DNA from: DASSBQ01 sp035250505
GTDB taxonomy: Bacteria; Nitrospirota; Nitrospiria; Nitrospirales; Nitrospiraceae
DNA: 47,193 nt
Assembly: GCA_035250505.1 (NCBI GenBank)
Contig: DATFFC010000177.1
Location: 1 to 47,193, forward strand
Direction: 5' to 3'
Positions 8,337-16,844 of this stretch are shown one piece after another. The number at the start of each line of letters is the position of its first letter. Positions within the stretch are counted from its first letter, which is position 1. Under the pieces are notes generated by a model, which had not been told where the DNA came from, ran no database searches, and was given only the letters and a program-made list of their open reading frames with translations. The translations under genes and the position numbers were made by a program.

Positions 8337-9590
8337 CTATGGGGTGGGGAGCGGAACAAGATCTCCGGCGGTGCTGCCTTTGTGCTGCGTCTCGAGCGAC
8401 AGCCTCTTCAGCACCGACTTGGCACGTTCTTCCAGCCGCTCGGCTTCGGCGGCGCGCTGCCTGCGCCGCAGGAGCGACGCATAGCTCTTGAGCGCCTTGG
8501 CGTAGGCTTTCCGCTCTTGCCCGGCAGCTTTCTCGAAAATGTCGAGCGCCCGCCGGTAGAGTTCTTCCGATTGATCGAGGCGGTTCTGGGATTGATAGAG
8601 AACGGCGAGGTTATTCAACTCCATCGCCAGCTGAGGATGCTCCGCCCCCAAGCGCTTTTCTCGGATGACGAGCGATTGCTGATACAACGGCTCCGCCTGG
8701 GAGTACAAGCCCTGCAATTCGTACAACTGGGCCAGATGACTGATTGCATTCGCCGTCTCGACCTGGTCCGGGCCGACCGATCGTTTGAAAATATAGACGG
8801 CACGCTGGTAGAGCACTTCCGCCTGCTGGTACTGATTTTGAGTCTGGTAGGTGTCGCCCAGGTTGATCAGGTTCCTGGCGACGACCGGATGCTCGGGACC
8901 GAAGGCCTTCTCATGGATGACCAGCGCCCGCTGGTAGAGCGGCATGGCCCGCGCGTGTTGCCCCTGGGCTTGATAGAGCTGAGCCAAATTGTCCCTGGTG
9001 ATGGCGGAGAGGGTATGACTGGGCCCGACCGTCTTTTCGAAGATGCCGAGCGCGCGCTGCAGGATCGGTTCGGCGTCGGAGTATCGGCCTTGATCTTGAT
9101 AGACCACGGCGATGTTGTTCAAGCTTTCCGCAGTCTTGGCGTCTTCCGGTCCATAGATCTTCTCCCGAATCTCCCGGGCTCGCTGGTGCATCGCTTCAGC
9201 CTGCGTATAGAGGCCTTGGATCCGGTACAGCTCGCCAAGATCGGTCAGGCTCGATGCGGTGTCGGCGTGGTTGGGACCGAAGATTGATTCCCGGATGGAG
9301 AGCGCTTCCTGAAACAACGACTCCGCCTTGGCCAAGTTGCCCATGTCGCGATTGGCCTCGCCGAGTTGACTCAGGCTTTCCGCCATACGCCGTCCTTTGG
9401 GATCGATCTTCTTCGCCTCGTTGCGCGCAATCGCAAATTCTTCCTCGGCCTGAGGATATTGGCCGGCCCGCATGGCGGCTTGGCCGCGCTCCATCGCGTG
9501 GCGCCATCCTTGATCGACGGCGCAACCGGCCATCATCCCTACCAGCCCGCACCAAACTACTGCGGCAAACCATCGGTGTCGGAAATTCAT
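8337..9590 (-). CDS. Lipoprotein with eight kinesin-light-chain-type TPRs
   Basis: 417 residues. The signal peptide ends in the lipobox GMMAGC, so it is predicted to be lipid-anchored. Residues ~42-380 consist of eight back-to-back 42-residue tetratricopeptide units of the TPR_12 (kinesin-light-chain/NB-ARC-associated) type, e.g. AEPLYQQSLVIREKRLGAEH. Each unit repeats the pattern AExLYQRALxIxEKxxGPEHPxxAxxLxNLAxLY. The 42-residue period appears in the DNA as a ~126-bp imperfect tandem repeat. TPR arrays act as protein-protein scaffolds, and no enzymatic domain is present. The Arg/Glu-rich tail may be coiled. The start ATG is preceded by GGAT. Family firm; partner unknown, with the downstream lipoprotein gene as the first candidate. 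Confidence 0.88.
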   Translation of the reverse strand: MNFRHRWFAAVVWCGLVGMMAGCAVDQGWRHAMERGQAAMRAGQYPQAEEEFAIARNEAKKIDPKGRRMAESLSQLGEANRDMGNLAKAESLFQEALSIRESIFGPNHADTASSLTDLGELYRIQGLYTQAEAMHQRAREIREKIYGPEDAKTAESLNNIAVVYQDQGRYSDAEPILQRALGIFEKTVGPSHTLSAITRDNLAQLYQAQGQHARAMPLYQRALVIHEKAFGPEHPVVARNLINLGDTYQTQNQYQQAEVLYQRAVYIFKRSVGPDQVETANAISHLAQLYELQGLYSQAEPLYQQSLVIREKRLGAEHPQLAMELNNLAVLYQSQNRLDQSEELYRRALDIFEKAAGQERKAYAKALKSYASLLRRRQRAAEAERLEERAKSVLKRLSLETQHKGSTAGDLVPLPTP

Positions 9591-9769
9591 GGTTATCCGT
9601 TCTTGCTGCAGAATGAATTACGTGTAGGGCCAGAGATAACTCTTATGAGCTGAGCAAATCAACCCTTAATTTAAGAATTGAATGATTTCAGGCGTTTTGG
9701 CGCGTGGCACCGGCCGACACGAGGGAAAACGAAGGAAAGAAGAAGAGAAAACTTCGTAAGGGTTCGCTA
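9591..9769. other. AT-rich intergenic region upstream of the TPR lipoprotein gene
   Basis: This 179-base stretch is clearly richer in A and T (especially 9640-9700) than the genes around it. It should hold the promoter of the TPR gene on the - strand. I could not pick a convincing -35/-10 pair. It ends at the CTA that flanks the inverted-repeat element. Confidence 0.35.
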
Positions 9770-10099
9770 GCCCGCATTATTCATGACAGTTCGTGACGAA
9801 ACTGTGAAGACGCCATGCGAGGTCCACGGCGCGAAGAATAATGAGCGCCACGCTTGTGGACGCCGTCGAGCCGGTGAGACGGCGGTGTCTTGCGCGTGGA
9901 GCCCCAAGAGGCCGAGACGTACTTGGAACAGTACGTTGAGACCGCGCGGGGCGAGCCCGCCCGCCACACCAAGCTTCGCTTGAGCCGCAGCGTTCGATCA
10001 ACGCGCGGCGGAGAGGTCCTTGGCCACCGACTTAGCGGCCAGGCTTGTCGCAGCGGCGTATGCGCAGTTGCAGTAGAATCGTTCATGAATAATGCGGGC
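9770..10099. mobile_element. MITE-like 330-bp element with 17-bp perfect terminal inverted repeats
   Basis: The left end GCCCGCATTATTCATGA (9770-9786) and the right end TCATGAATAATGCGGGC (10083-10099) are exact reverse complements. Both ends are flanked by CTA (9767-9769 and 10100-10102), consistent with a 3-base target duplication; CTAG is a 4-base alternative if the left G is counted in the target. The interior is GC-rich and holds no intact transposase. Open frames there look accidental and have no motifs I recognise. The element is thus non-autonomous. Its parent family is not certain; the IS1380 group is one possibility from memory of similar ends. The right CTA is also the stop codon of the response-regulator gene. 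Confidence 0.8.
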
Positions 10100-11095
10100 C
10101 TAGGAACGGCCGCCTGCCGGTGGGAAACATCGGGCCATACATTCAGGACACAGACCGCCGTTGAACTGAATGCCGGATTGTTCCGCGATAAAGACGGCAA
10201 GATCGTACCATCCGCCGCTGGAATCCGGGACGCGCTTGCACCAAGCACACAAGTTGATGATACCCTCGGCTCGTCCCACGTAACTTTCTATACCCTGTTC
10301 GGCGGCCTGCGCCGCAGTCTTCCCATGGGAACGGAGGGGCGCATTCGCGTCGGCATGAAACACCAAGACCGAGCCGATGACGGTTCCGGCGTCATCGATG
10401 ACCGGCGCGATGGTTCCTCCGATGAGTCGTTTCGTACCGTGCCTGCCCATCAGCGTGAGGTCTTTGAATGTCATGGGCCGTACATCGGCCATGGCTCGGA
10501 GCGCAAGTTTGTCCGCGCCCTCCGCCTTGCCGTCGGCTTCAACGCCCGTGAGGACGTCTAGCCTGATCCCCGTCGCCTCGTCACGGCTCCATCCGCTCAA
10601 GACTTCGGCGGCGGGATTGAGATAGGTCACTCGTATCTCACGATCCGTCGTCACGACTCCGGCTCCCATGCACCGGACGATGGTCGCGAGCTTGCGCAGC
10701 TCGTCGTTCGTGTGGCGATCATGACGCGCGCGGTGCAAGGCCAGCTCGATGGTGGTCCGAAGTTCGTTCGGCTGATAGGGCTTCAGCATATAGCCGGCCG
10801 GGGCGGTCGTCTTTGCCCGCTCCAACGTGTGATCGTCCGCGTACGCGGTCAAATAGATGACCGGCACATCGGATTGTTTTCGGATCTGCTTGACCGTCTC
10901 CACACCGTCCATTGATCCTTTGAGCACGATGTCCATCAGAATCAAATCCGGATGGGATTCCGACGTCTTGCGGATCGCGTCCTCGCCCGACGCGGCCATG
11001 GCCGGAACTCGATAGCCCAGCCGCTGCAAACTCACCTGGATATCTTTGGCGACGATCGGCTCATCTTCCACGATCAGGATGTTGGCCTGCGACAT
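10100..11095 (-). CDS. Response regulator with PAS domain and C-terminal Cys-pair motif
   Basis: 331 residues from the ATG at 11095, which follows AAAGGG and sits 5 bases after the stop of the kinase gene. An N-terminal receiver domain (about 4-120) has the acidic pocket, the phospho-acceptor Asp in LILMDIVLKG, the Thr in VIYLTAYAD and the Lys in YMLKPY. A PAS domain follows (about 135-255). The tail carries CAWCKRVPDSSGGW and CPECMARC, a possible zinc-binding arrangement seen at the end of many PAS regulators. There is no DNA-binding or enzymatic output domain, so the output is probably protein interaction or relay. It forms a two-component pair with the upstream kinase. Its TAG stop coincides with the flank of the 330-bp element. 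Confidence 0.88.
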   Translation of the reverse strand: MSQANILIVEDEPIVAKDIQVSLQRLGYRVPAMAASGEDAIRKTSESHPDLILMDIVLKGSMDGVETVKQIRKQSDVPVIYLTAYADDHTLERAKTTAPAGYMLKPYQPNELRTTIELALHRARHDRHTNDELRKLATIVRCMGAGVVTTDREIRVTYLNPAAEVLSGWSRDEATGIRLDVLTGVEADGKAEGADKLALRAMADVRPMTFKDLTLMGRHGTKRLIGGTIAPVIDDAGTVIGSVLVFHADANAPLRSHGKTAAQAAEQGIESYVGRAEGIINLCAWCKRVPDSSGGWYDLAVFIAEQSGIQFNGGLCPECMARCFPPAGGRS

Positions 11096-11100
11096 GATGA

Positions 11101-12933
11101 TCACACCCTTTCGGAATACTGAAGTTGCTGAAATCGGATCTGCCACTCTGTGCCGTGCCCGCTGAGGAGCTCCGTTTTTCCGTCGAGCTTCTCCGCCAAC
11201 AGGCTCACGAGTTCCAAGCCGAGCGAATCGGGATTGTTCAGGACCCCGTCCTTAGGAATGCCGATGCCGTCGTCACTGACCCGCAACGTGAACGTGCCGT
11301 CCATATGATCCTGCAAGTCGATGTGCACCCGCCCGCCGTTATCATCCACGAACGCGTGTTTCAGGCAATTCGAGACGAGTTCGTCGATGATCAATCCGCA
11401 GGTCAGGCCGGTATCGATGTCGAACTCCACGTCTTCAATGTTCAACTCGAGGACAATGACGTTGGGATCGACCCCATAAGAACGGAATAAATGCCCGATC
11501 AATGTCCTGATGTAATCGCCCATCTTGATCCGCGAGAGGTCGCTCGAGCGGTGCAGCGTCTCGTGCAACAGCGCGATGGACGTGATGCGGACCTGGCATT
11601 CCCGGAAGAGTTGATTGACGACCGGGTCCTTGATGGAGGCGGATTGGAGGTTCAGCAAGCTGGAGATCACCTGGAGGTTGTTCTTCACCCGATGATGCAC
11701 CTCGCGCAACAAACTTTCCTTTTCTTTGAGCGTGCGCCGCAGTTGATCCTCCATGTCCTTCCGCTCCGTCAAATCCATGCAGGTGCCGATATATCCTCCG
11801 AACCGCCCGTCTGCCTCGAACAACGGGACGCCCGTGTCGATGATCCATCGATATTCGCCGTCAAGCCGACGCAGGCGATATTCCATGGTGAACGGCTGTT
11901 CCGATCTGAAGGCCGCTAAGTAGGATTCCCGGCAGCGTTCCAAATCATGGGGGTGGATGCCGGTAAACCAATTGTCTCCGATCTCTTCCTCAAGAGCACG
12001 GCCGGTGAATTCCAGCCAGCGCTTGTTGACGAACGTGATGTGGGTGTCCGGTCCTGCCATCCACACCATCACCGGCGCCGTATCCGCCATCATTCGGAAT
12101 CGCGCCTCGCTCTCCCGCAAGGCCGCTTCAATGCGCTTTCGCTCCGTGACGTCCCGCGTGATCGCAGACGCGCCCATCACGCTGCCGTCCGCATCTTTCA
12201 CCGGAGACATCGTCAGCGAGACATCGATTCGGTCCCCGGTTTTTCGGCGTTGCACGGTTTCGACATTGCGGACATGGTCGCCGTGCGCGATACGATCCAG
12301 CATCGCGGGAACCTCGTCCACCCTGTTCGCTGGACACAAGAGAGAGATGGAACGGCCGAGCACTTCCTCCGCGGCATAGCCGTAGATCCGCTCTGCCCCG
12401 GTGTTCCAGCTTTGGATGACCCCGGTGAGCGTCATACCGACGATCGCGTCATCGGAGGATTTCACGATGGCGGCCAATTGTGAGACCGCTTCGGCCCGCA
12501 GATCTTCCAGTTGGCGATTTGCGTTTTCGAGATCCGCGGTGCGTTCGTGCACCTGCTGCTCAATATCTTCATTGACGCGCCGCAGTTCCGCTTCATCGCT
12601 CTGACGGCGCAGGCAAAGAAGTGTGGTGACCCAGATCACCATCAGTGCAAAGAGGCGGTTGCCCACGGCGACCCAACTGACGGTCGCGATCGGTCCATGA
12701 AATAAATCCAATATCGTCGACAGGGACGCGACGGCCGCGATCACGGGCGTCACGCGGGGATGGGGGACCCGTGATGCGATGAGAACCGGGACCACGTAGA
12801 GCGTCGTAATCGTGAGGCCCAAGGGGAGCCACCAATCGATGGCAAAGACGGCGGCGATCAGGGTAAGCGCGACCCCTAACGCCGGATAGTCCGATCGACG
12901 GATGGCGGCCAAGGAAGTGGTGGAAGACGCCAT
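11101..12933 (-). CDS. Membrane sensor histidine kinase, HisKA_2 type, two PAS domains
   Basis: 610 residues from the ATG at 12933. The frame is open back to 13164, but that part is compositionally unlike a protein. The N-terminus has four or five membrane segments (residues ~15-115), followed by a short coiled stretch (EDIEQQVHERTADLENANRQ). Two PAS/PAC modules follow: about 150-270 ending in SAITRDVTERKR, and about 275-395 ending in GTCMDLTERK. The kinase core is HisKA_2: the phospho-acceptor is in EVHHRVKNNLQVISSLL, and the ATPase domain includes IIDELVSNCLKHAF and VSDDGIGIP. It should phosphorylate the regulator that follows 5 bases downstream. It lies at the end of the polysaccharide locus, so control of surface glycan is possible but only inferred. 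Confidence 0.9.
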   Translation of the reverse strand: MASSTTSLAAIRRSDYPALGVALTLIAAVFAIDWWLPLGLTITTLYVVPVLIASRVPHPRVTPVIAAVASLSTILDLFHGPIATVSWVAVGNRLFALMVIWVTTLLCLRRQSDEAELRRVNEDIEQQVHERTADLENANRQLEDLRAEAVSQLAAIVKSSDDAIVGMTLTGVIQSWNTGAERIYGYAAEEVLGRSISLLCPANRVDEVPAMLDRIAHGDHVRNVETVQRRKTGDRIDVSLTMSPVKDADGSVMGASAITRDVTERKRIEAALRESEARFRMMADTAPVMVWMAGPDTHITFVNKRWLEFTGRALEEEIGDNWFTGIHPHDLERCRESYLAAFRSEQPFTMEYRLRRLDGEYRWIIDTGVPLFEADGRFGGYIGTCMDLTERKDMEDQLRRTLKEKESLLREVHHRVKNNLQVISSLLNLQSASIKDPVVNQLFRECQVRITSIALLHETLHRSSDLSRIKMGDYIRTLIGHLFRSYGVDPNVIVLELNIEDVEFDIDTGLTCGLIIDELVSNCLKHAFVDDNGGRVHIDLQDHMDGTFTLRVSDDGIGIPKDGVLNNPDSLGLELVSLLAEKLDGKTELLSGHGTEWQIRFQQLQYSERV

Positions 12934-13196
12934 AGGCTCGCTGTTGCTGACTGCTCGGTCAGAAGAGGAGCAAGGCTCGTGCCTCAGACGAGGCAGTAAC
13001 GATTGCGGCGCCCTTTGCGATGAGGAGAGACCCGTAATGGCCCTTCGATCAAGACCGTGAGGCTTGTGGCACGCGAAGATGGGCGTCTGGAGGAGCGCCG
13101 AGCAAGAGGCCAGGTTCTGTACATGGCTTCCTCCAAATTGTTCATACTTGAACAACCGGCACACGGCAGCCCGAATCGGTCGGCGTTACCGGGCAA

Positions 13197-14312
13197 TTAG
13201 TTCCGATAGAAATCGGCAACGGCCTGAACCACGTACGCCAACTGGTCTTCCTTCAATTCGGCGTAGATGGGCAACGACACGACTTCGGCGGCTGCCTGTT
13301 CGGAAACTGGAAAGGCTCCTTTCTGATAACCGAGGTCTCGGTAACAGTTTTGTAAATGCATGGGAAGCGGGTAGTACACTTCCGTCCCTACTCCCTTTTC
13401 TTTCAGGTACGCACGTAATTGATCGCGCTTCGGAACACGAACTGTAAATTGATTAAACACATGATGATTGGCTCCGTCCACAACCGGCAGCGTGATGCGA
13501 TCCGACAGTTTGGCGTCCGCGAACAATTGTCGATATCGGGAGGCGTTCTTGCGCCGTCCTTCGGCCCATTGGTCGAGATATTTCAATTTTACCGACAAGA
13601 TAGCCGCCTGCAGCGCATCAAGCCGGCTGTTGATGCCGATCGCCTCGTGCACGTAGCGCACACGGCTGCCGTGCACCCGCAACATCCCAATTGCGTCCGC
13701 CAGTTCTTTATTATTCGTCGTGACCATGCCGCCGTCTCCGAAACCGCCCAAATTCTTCGACGGAAAAAAACTGAAGCAAGCCAGGTCACCCAAGACGCCG
13801 GCGCGGGCCTGACCGCGCGCCGCGCCGATCGCCTGACAGGCGTCTTCAATCACGCCGATGCCGCGGCGTTTGGCAATCTCGCCGATCGCGTCCATGTCTG
13901 CGCACTGTCCGAAGAGATGCACCGGGATAATGGCTTTGGTCCGTGGCGAGATCGCGCGCTCGATGAGCCCCGGGTCCATGTTAAAGGTATCGGGCTGAAT
14001 ATCGACGAAGACGGGTTTGGCGCCGAGCCGCGAGATCGCGCCGACCGTGGCAAAGAACGTAAACGGCACCGTGATCACTTCATCGCCCGCTTTCACTCCC
14101 AATGCCATGAGCGAAAGCAGCAAGGCATCGCTTCCGGACGCGACGCCGACGGCCGAGCTACTTCCGACATAGGCCGAAACGGCCTTCTCCAACGCGACAA
14201 CACGGGGCCCGAGGATAAAGCCCTGATCGTCGCAGGTGCTCTCAATCGCCGCGAGAATTTCCGCGCGGATGGGCTGATACTGGGCCTTCAGGTCAAGCAG
14301 GGGAATATTCAT
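13197..14312 (-). CDS. DegT/DnrJ/EryC1/StrS-family sugar aminotransferase
   Basis: 371 residues from the ATG at 14312, preceded by a good GGAGG; the frame to 14366 is an unsupported extension. This is a PLP enzyme that adds an amino group to a keto-sugar nucleotide. Motifs: NIPLLDLKAQYQPIR at the start, GVASGSDALLLSL, HLFGQCADMDAI, EDACQAIGA, and the Schiff-base lysine in FFPSKNLGGFGDGG. The sequence style is closest to the WbpE/WlbC branch, which makes 3-amino-uronic sugars, though the dehydrogenase and acetyltransferase partners are not in the window. It starts 29 bases after the GT4 gene and is the last biosynthetic gene of the locus before the two-component genes. Family firm; exact sugar unknown. 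Confidence 0.92.
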   Translation of the reverse strand: MNIPLLDLKAQYQPIRAEILAAIESTCDDQGFILGPRVVALEKAVSAYVGSSSAVGVASGSDALLLSLMALGVKAGDEVITVPFTFFATVGAISRLGAKPVFVDIQPDTFNMDPGLIERAISPRTKAIIPVHLFGQCADMDAIGEIAKRRGIGVIEDACQAIGAARGQARAGVLGDLACFSFFPSKNLGGFGDGGMVTTNNKELADAIGMLRVHGSRVRYVHEAIGINSRLDALQAAILSVKLKYLDQWAEGRRKNASRYRQLFADAKLSDRITLPVVDGANHHVFNQFTVRVPKRDQLRAYLKEKGVGTEVYYPLPMHLQNCYRDLGYQKGAFPVSEQAAAEVVSLPIYAELKEDQLAYVVQAVADFYRN

Positions 14313-14341
14313 GTCGCCTCCGGATTGAGAAGCCTCTCTTC

Positions 14342-15523
14342 TTACCCATGCCGCTCCGTAAGACACGCCGGCACGGGACGGTCATCCAATAGTCTCTTGT
14401 ATAAGTCTTGATAGCGCCGCACCGTTTCGCCGATCGTAAACTCTTGCGGAAACGGCGCGGCAGGTCCGACTCCATCGACTGCTCGGTCCTTTTCACGCAG
14501 AACACGGCATACCAACCCCGCCATGCCCTCAATATCGCCGGGTTGACACAACCAGCCGTGAACGCCTTCGTCGATTGCTTCCGGTGCCCCACCCACGTTC
14601 GTGGCTACCACCGGGATCGCAGCGGCTCTTGCTTCCAACAGCACGCAGGGAAGCCCTTCCCAGCGCGAGGTCAAGACGAAGACATCCAATGCACTCATAA
14701 GAAGCGGAATGTCGCGACGCCAACCCAAAAGGTGGAATCGTCCGGACAGTCTGTTCCGGCTCACAAGCTGCTCGACCCGATGGCGTAACTCCCCGTCTCC
14801 GGCCAAGATAAACCGGGCCTCCGGATATTCTCGGGAGATCACCGTCGCAACTTTCACAAAATCTTCCGGGGCCTTTTGCGGCTTCAAGCACGAGACCGTC
14901 CCAATCAAAATGCCCGACCGGCCGACTCCGAATCCCGCGCGCACGCGGTCACGCACGAAGGCTTTCGTATTCGCGGCAAACGGCTGCGGATCGATCCCTG
15001 GTCTTGTCAGCAGGACCGTTTCTCTCGTAAAGAACCCCCACCGCAGCCCTTGGCTCACATCGGCATTGGAGACGGCAATCCAGTAGGTCGTAATACGGCC
15101 GATCAGCCATTCGACGGCAATCAGCACCTTCCGCAGCCACGGACCCTGCCCGGGAGTGATCCCGTATCCATGGATGGTATGGACGATTGTCGGCACGCCG
15201 GCCATCCAGGCCGCGAGGCGGCCTATGATACCAGCTTTCGAGCTATGGGTGTGAACTATCGCGGGGCGCAGTTGCCGAAAGGCCCGGACGAGTTGGACCA
15301 GCGCGCGCAGATCTTTGAACGGATTGATCTCTCGGATCAGAGAGGGAATGATTCGGACTTCAACGCCGGGAAGCGTTTTGGCTTCGTCGAGCAACAGGCC
15401 GCCTGGACCTGTAATGAGGACCGCCTGAAATATGTCGCGATCCAGCCCGGCTGCGACCCGTAAGGCGACTTCCTGCGCCCCTCCCAATTCGAGTTTGGTG
15501 ATGACATGGCAAATCAGCTTCAC
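14342..15523 (-). CDS. Glycosyltransferase family 4 (GT-B fold)
   Basis: 393 residues from a GTG at 15523, where homologous proteins normally begin (KLICHVITKLELGGAQEVA); an ATG at 15562 is a possible alternative. The GT-B fold is seen from the N-terminal GGAQ donor/acceptor loop and IVHTHSSKAGIIGRLAAW. The C-terminal half carries the GT4 signature with the catalytic EX7E glutamates: WEGLPCVLLEARAAAIPVV and TNVGGAPEAI. Retaining GT4 enzymes add hexoses or similar sugars to lipid-linked glycans at the cytoplasmic face of the membrane. It follows the FAD gene after 10 bases and is followed by the aminotransferase, so it is part of one operon. The specific sugar cannot be told. Confidence 0.9.
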   Translation of the reverse strand: MKLICHVITKLELGGAQEVALRVAAGLDRDIFQAVLITGPGGLLLDEAKTLPGVEVRIIPSLIREINPFKDLRALVQLVRAFRQLRPAIVHTHSSKAGIIGRLAAWMAGVPTIVHTIHGYGITPGQGPWLRKVLIAVEWLIGRITTYWIAVSNADVSQGLRWGFFTRETVLLTRPGIDPQPFAANTKAFVRDRVRAGFGVGRSGILIGTVSCLKPQKAPEDFVKVATVISREYPEARFILAGDGELRHRVEQLVSRNRLSGRFHLLGWRRDIPLLMSALDVFVLTSRWEGLPCVLLEARAAAIPVVATNVGGAPEAIDEGVHGWLCQPGDIEGMAGLVCRVLREKDRAVDGVGPAAPFPQEFTIGETVRRYQDLYKRLLDDRPVPACLTERHG

Positions 15524-15533
15524 GGTTTGCAGG

Positions 15534-16844
15534 CTACGCCGCCGCCCTCGCGCGGAGGACATCGGCGAGCGCCTTCCCTTGCGCAATGGCATCTTCCATC
15601 GAGGTATGCTCCCACAACCCATACCGGCCGATCGACGAAATCCCGCGGCGCTCCAATTCCTCCAGTATCAACGGGACGACTTTCGATCGATGCCGATCGA
15701 AGAGAACATACGCGTAATGGATGTCCTTGACGTCGGCCATCACGATTTCATCATCACGGCGTAAGACGCCGCCACAAACAAGCCCCTCTCGCGCAGCCTC
15801 GATCAGCTTCTGCGGTGATGTGCGTTCTTCCGGACGATGTGACATTTCAACATACATCGAACTGCATCCCGGCCGTCCCAAGGCGGGCGAGAAGTTCATG
15901 GGAAAGCCGGCGCGGTAAAAAGGAAACCGCTGCTCGGGGAAGTAAATCCAATGTTTGTCCGAGATGTTTGCACGCCCGACGGCGATATTGATGTTGTAGA
16001 CGGACACCCACCGCAGGGCGGCAGCCGCTTCCCGAACCGGCGGCGAGAGGTCGACACATCGCCGTATCAGTTCGGGCAACGGAATGGTGGACACGAGCCG
16101 GTCATAGGACTCAGTTCGCTCACCGTGAGCATCGCGAAACACGGCGCGCCGGCTGCCGGTCTCGATTTCCACCAATTCCGTTCGATAGGCTATCGTTCCT
16201 ACTCCCGGGAGAAAGGATTCCGGCAGCGCTTTGATTCCGCCGGCGGTAGGATACAAAAACGACGGATTGTATCCGAAGGTCTTGTCCTTGATGCCCAACG
16301 CCCCATCCACGACATCCTTGAGTTCCGGCTTCGGAACCAACCAAGATACCCAATCGGATGTCAGCTCATCGAGCGGGACTTGCCAGAGCTTTTCATTGAA
16401 CGGCACCATGAAATGCTTGGCGATACCCTCGCCCAGACTGTCCACGATCCATTCCTTAAAGGACGCCCCGGTACCCGAGGACCTGTCCGACGGCTTGGTC
16501 AGCGTGGCGATGAAACCCAACAGGCATTCACGAACGACGTGGGGTGGAAGACCGTGGGTATTGACCTGAAACGGATACTCCGTATACACGTCGTGCGAGA
16601 AGACATACGAGCGGCGCACATGCCGGGCCAATCGGCCCGGCAGCAGCGTTTCCACCAGCGCTTTGATCGCAGCTTGGCGAAAATGGAGGAGATGGCCGGT
16701 ATAATCGAACGTGAATCCGTCCTTCACATAGGATCGGCACAATCCGCCGGGTTCCGATTCTTTCTCAAATACTTTATATGGAAGGCCGTTCAGGTGGTAC
16801 GCGGTACTCAGGCCCGCCAACCCGGCTCCGACGATGAGGATCAT
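15534..16844 (-). CDS. FAD-dependent amine-oxidase-like protein of a glycan cluster
   Basis: 436 residues from the ATG at 16844, which overlaps the stop of the WecA-like gene as ATGA (translational coupling). The N-terminus is a dinucleotide-binding site for FAD: ILIVGAGLAGLSTAYHL, then FEKESEPGGLCRS. The overall pattern matches the NAD(P)-binding Rossmann/amine oxidase superfamily, which includes protoporphyrinogen oxidase and UDP-galactopyranose mutase. FDYTGHLLHF and FMVPFNEKLWQVP are typical of the members found in exopolysaccharide loci. Their substrates are not established. Haem synthesis is unlikely because no other hem gene is near. A sugar-nucleotide or lipid-linked sugar modification is the natural guess from context. 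Confidence 0.85.
   Translation of the reverse strand: MILIVGAGLAGLSTAYHLNGLPYKVFEKESEPGGLCRSYVKDGFTFDYTGHLLHFRQAAIKALVETLLPGRLARHVRRSYVFSHDVYTEYPFQVNTHGLPPHVVRECLLGFIATLTKPSDRSSGTGASFKEWIVDSLGEGIAKHFMVPFNEKLWQVPLDELTSDWVSWLVPKPELKDVVDGALGIKDKTFGYNPSFLYPTAGGIKALPESFLPGVGTIAYRTELVEIETGSRRAVFRDAHGERTESYDRLVSTIPLPELIRRCVDLSPPVREAAAALRWVSVYNINIAVGRANISDKHWIYFPEQRFPFYRAGFPMNFSPALGRPGCSSMYVEMSHRPEERTSPQKLIEAAREGLVCGGVLRRDDEIVMADVKDIHYAYVLFDRHRSKVVPLILEELERRGISSIGRYGLWEHTSMEDAIAQGKALADVLRARAAA

Noticed and set aside
9770..10099. Transposase remnant inside the inverted-repeat element
   Set aside because: I read the frames on both strands and saw no DDE or Y motif; the element may be too diverged, so I list it only as non-autonomous.
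9890..10561. 223-codon + strand frame spanning the end of the 330-bp element and the regulator
   Set aside because: It joins element sequence with the antisense of the regulator; no motif and no ribosome site.
11101..13164. Extended kinase start at 13164
   Set aside because: The extra 77 residues are rich in Ser, Arg, Cys and Pro without domain support; the ATG at 12933 precedes the first membrane segment.
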